Shown here: positions 1 through 7,372 of the stretch, piece after piece
Layout of the letters: every line of letters starts with the position of its first letter
How positions within the stretch are numbered: the first letter of the stretch is position 1
From: Dehalococcoidia bacterium
Lineage (GTDB): Bacteria > Chloroflexota > Dehalococcoidia > UBA2979
Direction of reading: 5' to 3'
Assembly: GCA_009692685.1 (NCBI GenBank)
Contig: SHYS01000018.1
Coordinates: 1 to 20,920, forward strand
DNA: 20,920 nucleotides
Notes under the pieces: model-generated
Database searches by the model: none
What the model saw: the letters and a program-made list of their open reading frames with translations, nothing else
What the model was told of the DNA's origin: nothing
Translations under genes and position numbers: made by a program

Positions 1-2
1 CC

Positions 3-197
3 GGACTGACGCACGAAGTCCACGCACTCGGGACGACCGTCGAGGGTGACCCGGCGGTGATCTGGGACCTCGCACGCCGGATCCACGAGGCGACGCTCGA
101 CGCGGGCGCCGAGCATGTCGTCACCATCGCCAAGATTTACGAGAGCCGTGCGCAGAACCCTTCGACCGTCGCCTCGCTCACGGCGAAGTTCCGCTAA
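3..197 (+). CDS. Thiamine-binding protein, MTH1187/YkoF-like (3' end only)
   Basis: The reading frame enters from the left edge and ends at TAA 195-197, giving 64 C-terminal residues. They contain HALGTTVEGD followed by an amphipathic stretch with ARRIHEATLDAGAEHV and a late TIAKIYESR segment. This order is typical of the small MTH1187/YkoF-type (DUF77) domain, which binds thiamine or related ligands in the cytoplasm. The stop lies three bases before the permease start, so the gene appears to be the promoter-proximal member of the following transporter operon. DUF77 proteins are commonly found beside ThiXYZ-type importers, which supports the call. The N-terminus and any upstream TPP riboswitch lie outside the window. 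Confidence 0.75.
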   Translation, partial: GLTHEVHALGTTVEGDPAVIWDLARRIHEATLDAGAEHVVTIAKIYESRAQNPSTVASLTAKFR

Positions 198-200
198 CCC

Positions 201-1001
201 ATGTCACGCACACTGCCACCTCTTCGTCGCGCGGCGCGCGACTATGCGCCCGCGGCGCTACTGCTGGTCGCGCTCGTCGTGGCGTGGGAGGTCGTCGTGC
301 GTGCCCTCGATGTGGCCCCGTACCTCGTCCCGGCGCCGAGCCGGATCGCGAGGGCGTTCATGGAGGTGCGTGGGACGCTCCCCGGCCATCTCCGCACGAC
401 CACGAGCGAGGCGGCTGTGGGCCTCGCGCTGTCGGCCGTCCTTGGCGCGGCGTGTGCGGCACTGCTCGCGTGGTCTACGCCGCTCCGGCGGGCGGTGTAC
501 CCGCTGCTGGTGATCTCGCAGAACGTGCCGCTGGTCGTGATCGCGCCGTTGGTCGTCGTGTGGTTCGGCTTCGGCATGCTTCCGAAGGTGCTCGTCGTCA
601 CGCTGATGGGCTTCTTCCCCATCGTCGTCGCGACCACGGACGGCCTCCTCCGTGCCGACCGCGAACTCATTGAGATGGCACGTTCCTACGGCGCCGGCCG
701 GTGGCAGGTGCTCCGCGGCGTCCTCGTACCGTCCGCCGTGCCCTCGTTCTTCGCGGGACTGCAGATCAGCGCGGCCTACGCCGTGCTCGGCGCGGTGATC
801 GCGGAGTGGGTGGGGGCCAGCAGCGGTCTCGGGTTGTTCATCACGCGGTCACAAACAGCGTTCCGCGTCGACCGAGTGTTCGTAGCGGTGGCGGTCATCG
901 CCGCACTCAGCATCGCCTCGTTCGCCGCTGTCCACCTAACGGCGCGACTCGCGATGCCATGGCAGCACGTCGCCCGAGGCGGCGCACAAGAGGAGGTCTG
1001 A
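201..1001 (+). CDS. thiX: ABC transporter permease, probable thiamine-precursor (HMP) importer
   Basis: This 266-residue inner-membrane protein belongs to the SsuC/TauC-like BPD permease class. About six hydrophobic segments are visible, starting near residues 13-33 (YAPAALLLVALVVAWEVVV). An EAA-type coupling loop near residues 155-185 (EMARSYGAGRWQVLRGVLVP) contacts the ATPase. The ATG at 201 follows the upstream stop by three bases and the stop is two bases from the next gene, so translational coupling is likely. The family also moves taurine, sulfonates and other solutes. The thiamine-precursor role is inferred from the adjacent thiamine-binding protein and NMT1/THI5-like binding protein. 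Confidence 0.8.
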   Translation: MSRTLPPLRRAARDYAPAALLLVALVVAWEVVVRALDVAPYLVPAPSRIARAFMEVRGTLPGHLRTTTSEAAVGLALSAVLGAACAALLAWSTPLRRAVYPLLVISQNVPLVVIAPLVVVWFGFGMLPKVLVVTLMGFFPIVVATTDGLLRADRELIEMARSYGAGRWQVLRGVLVPSAVPSFFAGLQISAAYAVLGAVIAEWVGASSGLGLFITRSQTAFRVDRVFVAVAVIAALSIASFAAVHLTARLAMPWQHVARGGAQEEV

Positions 1002-1002
1002 G

Positions 1003-2016
1003 GTGGGCCAGAAGCACCTGATGCGGCTGGGGACGGTGGCACTCGTGGCTGCGGGCGCGATGGGCCTGATGGCGTGCAGCGTGAAGCAGGAGGCGCCCCA
1101 GGGCGGCCTGACCCCGGTCACGCTCATGCTCAACTGGACGCCGAACACCCACCACGCCGGCATCTACGCCGCCTTGCAGAACGGCTGGTACGCCGAAGAG
1201 GGCATCGACCTCAAGATCGTGGAACCGGCAGCAGTCGGCGCCGACCAGGTCGTCGCCTCCGGTGGGGCCGACTTCGGCATCTCGCAGGCCGAGTCCGTCC
1301 TCCCCGCTCGCGCCGCCGGCGCACCTGTCGTCTCCATCGCCACGCTCCTGACGCACAACGACTCGTCGTTCTTCGCGCTCACCTCCACCGGCATCAAGCG
1401 ACCGAAGGACTTCGAGGGCAAGACGTACGGCGGCTACGGCGGCCCGCTGGAGCGTGAACTGCTCAGCACCCTCGTGAAGTGCGACGGCGGCGACCCCACC
1501 AAGGTGAAAGCGGTCGAGGTCGGCAACATCGACTACCTGCCCGGCATGGAGCAGAAGCGCTTCGACTTCGTCTGGGTGTTCGAAGGCTGGGACGTCCTCC
1601 GTGCGCGCGAGATCGAGCGCAAGGACGTCACCTCCGTGAAGTTCGGCGACTACGGCCAATGTGTCCCGGACTGGTACACGCCGGTGGTGATCGCGAGCGA
1701 GAAGACCATGAAGGAGCGCCCCGACCTCGTGCGGAAGTTCCTCAAGGCCACCGCCCGAGGCTACGACCTGGCAATCGCCAACCCCGATCAGGCAGCAGCA
1801 CTCCTGCTGAAGTCCGCGCCGGAACTCGACAAAACCCTCGTCGCCGCGAGTGCGCGGTACACCGCGTCGAAGTACGCGGACCGGGGCACGGCGTGGGGTA
1901 CGCAGCAAGGGAAGGTGTGGACTGACTTCGCCGCGTTCCTGAGGAAGTCAGGCCTACTGGAGAAGGATGTCCCCGCGAACGCAGCCTTCACCAACGACTT
2001 CCTCCCGAAGCGATAG
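1003..2016 (+). CDS. thiY: NMT1/THI5-like ABC substrate-binding lipoprotein
   Basis: This 337-residue protein begins at GTG 1003, six bases after a strong AGGAGG at 991-996. An ATG at 1021 is an alternative start. A lipoprotein signal ends in the lipobox LMAC, with Cys25 as the predicted lipidated residue, so it should be tethered outside the membrane. The mature protein starts the fold with LMLNWTPNTHHAGIYAALQN and GWYAEEGIDLKIV. This matches the NMT1/THI5 family that binds pyrimidine precursors of thiamine such as formylaminopyrimidine or HMP. The GGYGGPLERELL segment fits the conserved glycine-rich ligand loop. It lacks the cysteine cluster of yeast THI5 synthases, so a binding rather than synthetic role is favoured. 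The exact ligand cannot be read from sequence. Confidence 0.8.
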   Translation: MGQKHLMRLGTVALVAAGAMGLMACSVKQEAPQGGLTPVTLMLNWTPNTHHAGIYAALQNGWYAEEGIDLKIVEPAAVGADQVVASGGADFGISQAESVLPARAAGAPVVSIATLLTHNDSSFFALTSTGIKRPKDFEGKTYGGYGGPLERELLSTLVKCDGGDPTKVKAVEVGNIDYLPGMEQKRFDFVWVFEGWDVLRAREIERKDVTSVKFGDYGQCVPDWYTPVVIASEKTMKERPDLVRKFLKATARGYDLAIANPDQAAALLLKSAPELDKTLVAASARYTASKYADRGTAWGTQQGKVWTDFAAFLRKSGLLEKDVPANAAFTNDFLPKR

Positions 2017-2029
2017 TCCGAGGCCGCTG

Positions 2030-2785
2030 GTGAGCAGCATGCCGGACGGACGCGCCATCGAGGTGCGCGGGCTCTCGCTCACCTACGCGGGCCATCTTCC
2101 GGTCGTCGCACTCAAGGGCGTCGACCTCGCGATCGCGCCAAGGGAGTTCGCGGCGCTGCTGGGGCCGTCCGGGTGTGGCAAGAGCACGCTGCTCCGCGCA
2201 CTCGCCGGCCTCGTCCGCCCCACAGCGGGCGAGGCGCTGGCGAGTAGCGTGGCCTATATGCCTCAGCGGGACCTCTTGCTTCCATGGCGGCGCATCCTCG
2301 GCAATGCCACGTTCGCCGCAGAACTCGCGGGCGTCTCACCCGCCGAGGCGCGTGAACGGGCGCGGGCGCTGCTCGGGCGCTTCGGCCTCGCGGGGTTCGA
2401 GCGGGCCTGGCCGGCGCAGTTGTCGGGGGGGATGCGGCAACGGCTGGCGCTCCTGCGCACCTTCCTCGCGCCACGCGACACGCTGCTGCTCGATGAGCCG
2501 TTTGGCGCGCTGGACGCGATCACCCGCCGCGAAATGCAGGGCTGGCTGCAAGGGGTACTGGCAGACGAACCTCGCACGGTGCTGCTCGTCACACATGACA
2601 TCGAGGAGGCGCTGACGCTCGCCGACACGGTCTACGTGATGTCCCCGCGCCCCGGCCGGATCGTGGACCGCGTCGAGGTGAGTCTGACACGACCGCGCGA
2701 CGCCACCACGCTCACCTCGCCTGAGTTCACGGCGCTCAAAGCGCACCTGCTACGTGCACTCGAGGGGCCAGCCCGGAATAGATGA
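2030..2785 (+). CDS. thiZ: ABC transporter ATP-binding protein, thiamine-precursor importer
   Basis: This is a nucleotide-binding subunit of the SsuB/TauB/ThiZ class, about 251 residues. Walker A is GPSGCGKST near residue 45. The Q-loop is YMPQRD, the signature is LSGGMRQR, Walker B is LLLDEPFGALD and the switch histidine lies in VTHDIEEAL. GTG 2030 is chosen because a weak AGG lies about seven bases upstream and the protein begins just before the first strand. ATG 2039 is a good alternative, and ATG 1967 would overlap the lipoprotein gene by 50 bases. It completes a binding protein, permease and ATPase set that should hydrolyse ATP at the inner face of the membrane. Confidence 0.82.
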   Translation: MSSMPDGRAIEVRGLSLTYAGHLPVVALKGVDLAIAPREFAALLGPSGCGKSTLLRALAGLVRPTAGEALASSVAYMPQRDLLLPWRRILGNATFAAELAGVSPAEARERARALLGRFGLAGFERAWPAQLSGGMRQRLALLRTFLAPRDTLLLDEPFGALDAITRREMQGWLQGVLADEPRTVLLVTHDIEEALTLADTVYVMSPRPGRIVDRVEVSLTRPRDATTLTSPEFTALKAHLLRALEGPARNR

Positions 2786-2816
2786 CGCGGCTCCGCCACC
2801 GGGCGATGATGCCCGC

Positions 2817-3389
2817 ATGCCGAAGGATCGCCCCTCGCTCCGGGGTCGCCTGCTCGTCGCGACGCCGCTCCTCACCGACCCGAACTTCGCGGGCACGGTG
2901 GTACTGCTCTGCCGCCATGACGCGGAGGGTGCGTTCGGCGTGATCCTCAACCGCCCCCTCGAAACCGCAGCCATCGAGATCATCCCGGAGTGGTCGGAGC
3001 GCTGTGCTGCACCGCCGGTGCTGTTCGACGGCGGGCCAGTCCGGCGCACCAGCGCCCTCGCGCTCGGCCTCGATCTCGAGGCTGCGGCCACCGGCGGCCG
3101 GCGGTCGGGTTGGACGCCGGTGCAGGGCCCGGTCGGGCTCATCGACATGCGCGCGGAGCCACCAGCGCTCCCGCCGAGCATCGAGTCCGTGCGCATCTTC
3201 GCCGGCTCGTCCGGCTGGGACGCCCAGCAACTCGACCGCGAGATCCGCGAGGATGCCTGGTTCGTGGTGCAGAGCCGTGTGGCAGACGTGTTCACCACGG
3301 CGCCGCACACCCTCTGGCGCGAGGTGCTGCGCCGCCATCCGCGCTACTCGCTCTACGCCTTCTCCGACACCGACACTTCGCAGAACTAG
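2817..3389 (+). CDS. YqgE/AlgH family protein (DUF179)
   Basis: The 190-residue product has the family hallmarks in order. RGRLLVATPLLTDPNFAGTVVLLC comes first, then GAFGVILNRPL, then a glycine-rich FDGGPV segment. A central IFAGSSGWDAQQLDREI follows, and a C-terminal DVFTTAPHTLWREVLRR. Length matches the usual ~185-190 residues. ATG 2817 is preferred over an in-frame ATG at 2754 because the conserved region begins a few residues after it and the longer start would overlap the ATPase gene. YqgE proteins are widespread and their biochemical function is unsettled; a regulatory role was proposed for AlgH in Pseudomonas. The gene sits 31 bases after the importer operon and may be co-transcribed. 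Confidence 0.88.
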   Translation: MPKDRPSLRGRLLVATPLLTDPNFAGTVVLLCRHDAEGAFGVILNRPLETAAIEIIPEWSERCAAPPVLFDGGPVRRTSALALGLDLEAAATGGRRSGWTPVQGPVGLIDMRAEPPALPPSIESVRIFAGSSGWDAQQLDREIREDAWFVVQSRVADVFTTAPHTLWREVLRRHPRYSLYAFSDTDTSQN

Positions 3390-3400
3390 CGCGGCCGGGC

Positions 3401-4221
3401 CTACGGCAGTCCGAGGTCGTGCGCGAGTGCATTTCGATGCACCTCCAGCGGCGCGTGTGCGACACCTGCGGCCTGCGCGTCCACCCCACGCTCGACCGGC
3501 CCGCCCCCACCAGCCGAGCGCAGGCCGCTCGCGAGGCTGCCCCCAGCGCACCACAGGCGCTGCTCCGCCGCGACCGCCCCGAGGTGCGCCTGACGCGTCT
3601 GTCCCGCCTCCAACAGTCCCGCCGCCACCTCGACCGCCGTGGCGACGTCAGCCGTTCGCGCCCGCGAGGCACCCCCGTCGTCGACGCGGGTCGCCGGCCG
3701 GGAGGCGCGAAGTCCCGCCAGCCGCTGCGCCGTCACCGGCGCGAGCCACGCCGCGCGGGCGCGCTCACCGATCAGCCAGCCGCGCCCCTCGTCGCCGAGA
3801 CGAGCCGAGCGTGGCAGCCGCACATCCTCCAGAAAGATCTTGTCGAAGGAGGGCCGCCCGAGGACATCGAGGATCGTCGGGAGGTCACGCCCACATCCCG
3901 AGGGAGCAGGAACGCCGTCAGCCCTCGATCACCGGGGGCATCGATGTCCGTCTTCGCCAGGACGAGCAGGTGCCCAGCGTCCGCACCCCCGACGATGTAC
4001 TTCTTCAGGCCGTTCAGCACCCAGACGTCACCCTCACGCACTGCGTTCAACCTCGATGCTGCGAGGTCGCTGCCAGCGTCCGGCTCCGCGAATGCGATCG
4101 CGGCGCGCTCACTCCCCGCCCGCAGGCGCTCCGCCAGCCCGTCTGCGGCACCCGCGCCCTCGACGTCGTCGAGGAGCGCAGCGACGGTCAGCGAAGCAGG
4201 GTCGGGGGTGTCGTGCTCCAT
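3401..4221 (-). pseudogene. Acyl-CoA dehydrogenase remnant, truncated and frameshifted
   Basis: Starting from ATG 4221 on the minus strand, the frame encodes AIAFAEPDAGSDLAASR and WVLNGLKKYIVGGADAGHLL, the middle-domain substrate and flavin segment of acyl-CoA dehydrogenases. It continues to FLLPRDVGVT, then coding potential jumps frame near 3890. The second frame gives PSFDKIFLEDVRLP, GDEGRGW and a C-terminal EVHRNALAHDLGLP, resembling the usual family ending. About 100 N-terminal residues (the first helical domain) are missing, and the usual arginine/QFG region of the C-terminal domain is eroded. The product could not be a normal FAD enzyme that desaturates acyl-CoA. A -10-like box still precedes the ATG. 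The stop lies 11 bases from the convergent yqgE stop. Confidence 0.75.
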
Positions 4222-4227
4222 CCTTCG

Positions 4228-4233
4228 AGTGTA
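4228..4233 (-). promoter_or_regulatory. -10 box for the acyl-CoA dehydrogenase remnant (leaderless spacing)
   Basis: On the minus strand TACACT is followed by exactly six bases and then ATG 4221. A transcript would start at or within a base of the start codon. No convincing -35 was seen. Confidence 0.45.
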
Positions 4234-4264
4234 GGCACCGGGTCGCCCGTGGCTTCGGTCCGCG

Positions 4265-4270
4265 CATATA
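4265..4270 (+). promoter_or_regulatory. -10 box for the cobalamin riboswitch/btuF transcript
   Basis: TATACT lies six bases before position 4277, where the P1 stem of the riboswitch begins, so transcription would start right at the aptamer. A recognisable -35 is not evident. Confidence 0.5.
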
Positions 4271-4275
4271 CTCGG

Positions 4276-4457
4276 AACGTGGCCCCCGGGAAAGTCGGTG
4301 CAAGACCGACGCTGTCCCGCAACTGTGACCCTCATCGAGGGAAGTCAGAGCACCGGCCCACGCGTACTTATCGACCTGCGCGGACAGGCGACGACACGAG
4401 CTGGGCGCCCCCGGTTTCTCGCTGCTGTCGTCGATACCCCGCGCCACCGGAGGTATC
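4276..4457 (+). promoter_or_regulatory. Cobalamin riboswitch with SD-masking expression platform
   Basis: The core contains GGGAAAGTCGGTGCAAGACC, then GCTGTCCCGCAACTGT and a B12-box-like GTCAGAGCACCGGCC near 4344-4358. These are the conserved parts of cobalamin aptamers. CGTGG at 4276-4280 can pair with CCACG at 4358-4362 to close the aptamer as P1. Downstream, GACGACA 4390-4396 pairs with TGTCGTC 4426-4432. GATACC 4433-4438 pairs with GGTATC 4452-4457, covering part of the GGAGG Shine-Dalgarno at 4449-4453. A competing pair, TATCGAC 4369-4375 with GTCGATA 4430-4436, overlaps the masking stem. This suggests translational control, shutting off B12 uptake when cobalamin is abundant. The aptamer call is strong; the switching model is inference. 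Confidence 0.9.
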
Positions 4458-4460
4458 ACC

Positions 4461-5417
4461 ATGAAGACACCCACGCTGCTCCCGATCCTCCTCGCGCTCG
4501 TCGCTGGCCTCGCCGTCGCCTGCGGCAACTCCGAACCAGCCATCTCGACGCGCGAGGCGACGGCGGCGGCGAGTGCCACGACGCCACCCTCGCCGTTCCC
4601 GGTCACGGTGAGCGACCATGAAGGGAAGCCCCTCACCCTGGCGAAGCAGCCGAGCGCCATCATCTCGTTCTCCCCCGGCGTCACGGAGATCCTCTTCGCC
4701 ATCGGCGCGGGGCCGCAGGTTATCGCCGCTGACCAGTTCTCCGACTACCCGCCAGAGGCGAAGGCGCTGAAGCAACGGGTGAAATACACCAGCCCAGACG
4801 TCGAGAGCGCCCTGGCGCTAAACCCCGACCTCGTCATCATGTCGCGCGCCCAGCGCACCTCTGTCGAGCGGTTCCGCACCACCGGTCTGCCCGTCTTCTA
4901 CACACCCGAGCCGGACTCCCTCGACGCAATCGTGGAAAACGTGCGGATGTGGGGACGCCTGACCGGCCACGCGGCTGAGGCTGACCAGGTGGCGAACGGC
5001 ATGCACGCACGCATCGAGGCCGTCAAGGTGAAGGTGGCGTCAGTCACCGAGGGTCCGCGCGTGTTCTACGAACTGAGCGACTCGCTCTTCTCGGCGGGCG
5101 ACAAGACCTTCATCGGCTCCATCCTCACGCTCCTCAAGGCGAAGAACGTCGCGAGCGGCGCGGCGACCGACTTCCCGCAGTTGACGGCGGAGGCCGTGAT
5201 CTCACGCGACCCACAGGTCATCTTCCTCGCGGACGCCTCGAGCGCTGGCCAGAGCCTAGAGACGCTGCGGAAGCGGCCCGGGTGGACCTCGATCAGCGCC
5301 GTCAAGGATGGGAAGGTCTACCCCGTCGACCCGGACACCGGCAATCGCCCGGGGCCGCGGATCGTGCTCGCGCTGGAGGACCACGGTCGGCTGCTCTACC
5401 CAGAGCGCTTCCGGTAA
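4461..5417 (+). CDS. btuF: Cobalamin-binding ABC transporter lipoprotein, BtuF-like
   Basis: This 318-residue protein starts at ATG 4461 with GGAGG eight bases upstream. The signal peptide ends in a lipobox (LAVAC, Cys21), followed by an Ala/Thr/Ser-rich linker. The body has the periplasmic-binding (TroA/BtuF) pattern: QPSAIISFSPGVTEILFAIG, then VIAADQFSDYPPEAK, then NPDLVIMSR. A helical backbone, VFYELSDSLFSAGDKTFIG and DPQVIFLADAS come later. The SPGVTEILFAIGAG segment is typical of BtuF-type proteins. The upstream cobalamin riboswitch makes corrinoid the most likely ligand. No BtuC permease or BtuD ATPase follows, so the partner subunits must be encoded elsewhere. Confidence 0.88.
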   Translation: MKTPTLLPILLALVAGLAVACGNSEPAISTREATAAASATTPPSPFPVTVSDHEGKPLTLAKQPSAIISFSPGVTEILFAIGAGPQVIAADQFSDYPPEAKALKQRVKYTSPDVESALALNPDLVIMSRAQRTSVERFRTTGLPVFYTPEPDSLDAIVENVRMWGRLTGHAAEADQVANGMHARIEAVKVKVASVTEGPRVFYELSDSLFSAGDKTFIGSILTLLKAKNVASGAATDFPQLTAEAVISRDPQVIFLADASSAGQSLETLRKRPGWTSISAVKDGKVYPVDPDTGNRPGPRIVLALEDHGRLLYPERFR

Positions 5418-5605
5418 GCGCTGACACCTCGGCCAGTCACCTCGATGACGCCCCCACCGAGCAGCGACGAAGCGCCCGATCGTGACGGGGATGGCGCATC
5501 GGCGCAATCTCAGGCTGGCGACAACCGCGCAGGATGCGCGCAGGCGAAGAAACCGGCATCATCGTGAAGGCCCTTACTGGCTGACGGGTGTGAGGAGTTC
5601 GGCCT
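5418..5605 (+). other. Intergenic leader upstream of the cation exchanger
   Basis: These 188 bases separate btuF from the exchanger gene and carry no supportable ORF. They contain short perfect stems such as GATG-GCG-CATC and GCGC-AGGAT-GCGC and an isolated AATCTCAGGC. I cannot assign the region to a known riboswitch. TGAGGAG at 5591-5597 is the ribosome-binding site of the next gene. Confidence 0.4.
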
Positions 5606-6883
5606 GTGTTCTCTGCGCGCACTGCGATCGTCTTCGCCCTCGCAGGCACCATCCCTGGCGTCGCACTGTTCCTGTCCGGCGCCCACCTCGGGACCGTGCC
5701 GGACACCGCGCTCTACGGACTCTCCATCGTCTCCTCCGCCTTCCTGCTCGCTTGGGCTGCCGAGGCGTCGGAGACGGAGATCGCCCAGGGGCTCGCCGTC
5801 GCGTTCATCGCGTTGATCGCGGTGCTCCCGGAGTACGCCGTCAGCATGTCGTTCGCGTGGAAGGCGGGGCAGGACCCCATTTACGCGCCATTCGCCGTAG
5901 CGAATATGACCGGCGCGAATCGCCTGCTCATTGGCGCAGCGTGGCCGCTGATTTTCTTCCTCTTCTGGCTGAAGAATCGAGGACGAGACCTCCGGCTAGA
6001 GCGCTCCTACAGCGTTGACGTCATCGCGCTCGCCATGGCGACGCTCTGGTCGTTCACGCTCATGGCGCGCGGTTCAATCACACTGATCGACACCCTGATC
6101 TTCGCGGCGATCTTCATCGCCTACGTCGGCATCATCATGCGCGCGCCGTCCGAGGAGCCTGAACTACTCGGCCCCGCGAAGATCATCGGCGGCATGCGCC
6201 GCGGGCCCCGCCGAGGTGCGATCGCGGCACTCTTCATGGTGTCGGCGGTCGCGATCCTCGCGTGCGCGGAGCCCTTTGCGGAAGGGTTGATCCACAGTGG
6301 CACCTCGCTGGGGATCGATGAGTTCACGCTCGTCCAGTGGCTCGCACCGTTCGCCTCGGAGGCGCCAGAGTTCCTGGTCGCGGGCATCCTCGCGTGGCGT
6401 GGCCGTGCTGGCGTGGCGATGGGCGCGCTGCTCTCGTCGAAGGTGAACCAGTGGACGTTGCTTATCGGTGGACTACCGCTGGTGTACGCGATTTCCTCGG
6501 GGGGCCTCGACCCATTGCCCCTCGACACCCGCGAAGTCGAGGAGTTGTACCTGACCGCGGCGCAGTCGGCGTTCGCCGTGGCCGTCCTCGTCAGCCTGAG
6601 TTTCGCCGGCCGCGAGGCGATCCTGCTGCTGGCCGTGTTCGCGGTGCAGTTCATCCTCTCAGCCGTCGAGGTGCCACTGCCATTCGAGATCATGGGCAAG
6701 TCCACGCTCACGTCCTCTGATGTGCGCCGCGTCGCCGGCACGATCTACCTCGTAATGGCCGTCTACACCTTCGTGAAGGAACGCCACGAACTCGCCCGTC
6801 TCTGGCGCAGCGCCCGCAAAACCGCACGCGATCCGGGTACCGTCCACGAGGAAGACGCGGACATATACGCTCACATGGCATAG
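5606..6883 (+). CDS. CaCA-family sodium/calcium exchanger-like membrane protein
   Basis: The 425-residue product has about ten hydrophobic segments and two internally related halves. The first alpha-repeat is ALIAVLPEYAVSMSFA, with Pro75-Glu76, followed by VANMTGANRLLIG. The second is FASEAPEFLVAGILA, with Pro254-Glu255, followed by GALLSSKVNQW. The paired PE motifs and Asn-containing helices are the cation-coordinating features of the Ca2+/cation antiporter superfamily. The first repeat lacks the usual GTSLPE wording and the GSN motif has become TGAN. The transported ion is therefore uncertain. GTG 5606 is chosen because TGAGGAG lies eight bases upstream. A charged hydrophilic tail (EEDADIYAHMA) ends the protein. 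Confidence 0.82.
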   Translation: MFSARTAIVFALAGTIPGVALFLSGAHLGTVPDTALYGLSIVSSAFLLAWAAEASETEIAQGLAVAFIALIAVLPEYAVSMSFAWKAGQDPIYAPFAVANMTGANRLLIGAAWPLIFFLFWLKNRGRDLRLERSYSVDVIALAMATLWSFTLMARGSITLIDTLIFAAIFIAYVGIIMRAPSEEPELLGPAKIIGGMRRGPRRGAIAALFMVSAVAILACAEPFAEGLIHSGTSLGIDEFTLVQWLAPFASEAPEFLVAGILAWRGRAGVAMGALLSSKVNQWTLLIGGLPLVYAISSGGLDPLPLDTREVEELYLTAAQSAFAVAVLVSLSFAGREAILLLAVFAVQFILSAVEVPLPFEIMGKSTLTSSDVRRVAGTIYLVMAVYTFVKERHELARLWRSARKTARDPGTVHEEDADIYAHMA

Positions 6884-6924
6884 GGCGCATTCGGGGCAAT
6901 GAGGCCCGGCTCGCGGTCGAGGTG

Positions 6925-7332
6925 CTAGGCGCGTACCACGAGCACGGGCAGCATCGAGTCCTGCAGCATCTGCTGCGCGATCGACCCAAGGCTGCCGCGG
7001 ATGCCGGTCGCCCTGCGGCTCGCGATCACGACGACGTCCGCCTGTAGACGTGAGGCTTCTGCCAGAAAGCGCCCGGGGACATCCTCGCCGTGCTCAAGGG
7101 CCACGACGTGCTGGCCGGCGCCGCCCGCTAGGGCTGCCATCGCGGTCTGGGCGCGCTCTTTGACGATGACCATCGCTTCGCGTGTGGAGGGTGCCTGCAC
7201 ATCACTGGCATCGGTCAGTGGGTTCAGCACATGGACGATATCTACCTGGCCTCCGGTGCTCGCCAGCGCCTGCGCCTGACGCAGCGCGACCTGCGCGCCG
7301 TCTGAACCGTCCCATGCCACGATGAATCGCAT
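6925..7332 (-). CDS. Universal stress protein (UspA family)
   Basis: The 135-residue product is a single Usp domain. It opens with MRFIVAWDGSDGAQVALRQA, the first strand and the conserved Asp. It closes with ADVVVIASRRATGIRGSLGS and a final SMLPVLVVRA strand. The glycine loop is shorter than the usual G-2x-G-9x-G(S/T) ATP motif, so nucleotide binding is uncertain. ATG 7332 is chosen over an upstream in-frame start because GGAGGTGG lies just before it on the minus strand and the fold begins immediately. These small cytoplasmic proteins are linked to stress survival. The 3' end is 41 bases from the convergent exchanger gene. Confidence 0.85.
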   Translation of the reverse strand: MRFIVAWDGSDGAQVALRQAQALASTGGQVDIVHVLNPLTDASDVQAPSTREAMVIVKERAQTAMAALAGGAGQHVVALEHGEDVPGRFLAEASRLQADVVVIASRRATGIRGSLGSIAQQMLQDSMLPVLVVRA

Positions 7333-7352
7333 ACACCACCTCCAGCGCTCGG

Positions 7353-7358
7353 ATCGTA
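7353..7358 (-). promoter_or_regulatory. -10 box for the universal stress protein gene
   Basis: On the minus strand TACGAT lies about 20 bases before ATG 7332, leaving a short leader that contains GGAGG. The box is inferred from the TANNNT pattern seen before other genes here; no -35 was identified. Confidence 0.35.
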
Positions 7359-7372
7359 GCGGAAGCCACCCA

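Noticed and set aside
907..1908. A 333-codon minus-strand frame opposite the substrate-binding lipoprotein.
   Set aside because: The plus-strand protein has clear signal peptide and family motifs, and the antisense frame is low-complexity Arg/Gly/Val with no motifs.
3401..4240. Long plus-strand frames opposite the acyl-CoA dehydrogenase remnant.
   Set aside because: They are Arg/Pro-rich shadow frames, whereas the minus strand shows family motifs in order.
5490..5560. Possible glycine riboswitch because of AATCTCAGG upstream of the exchanger.
   Set aside because: The remaining conserved parts of the aptamer (purine-rich P1, GGAGCAA-type loop, GGCAAAAGGAC) are missing.
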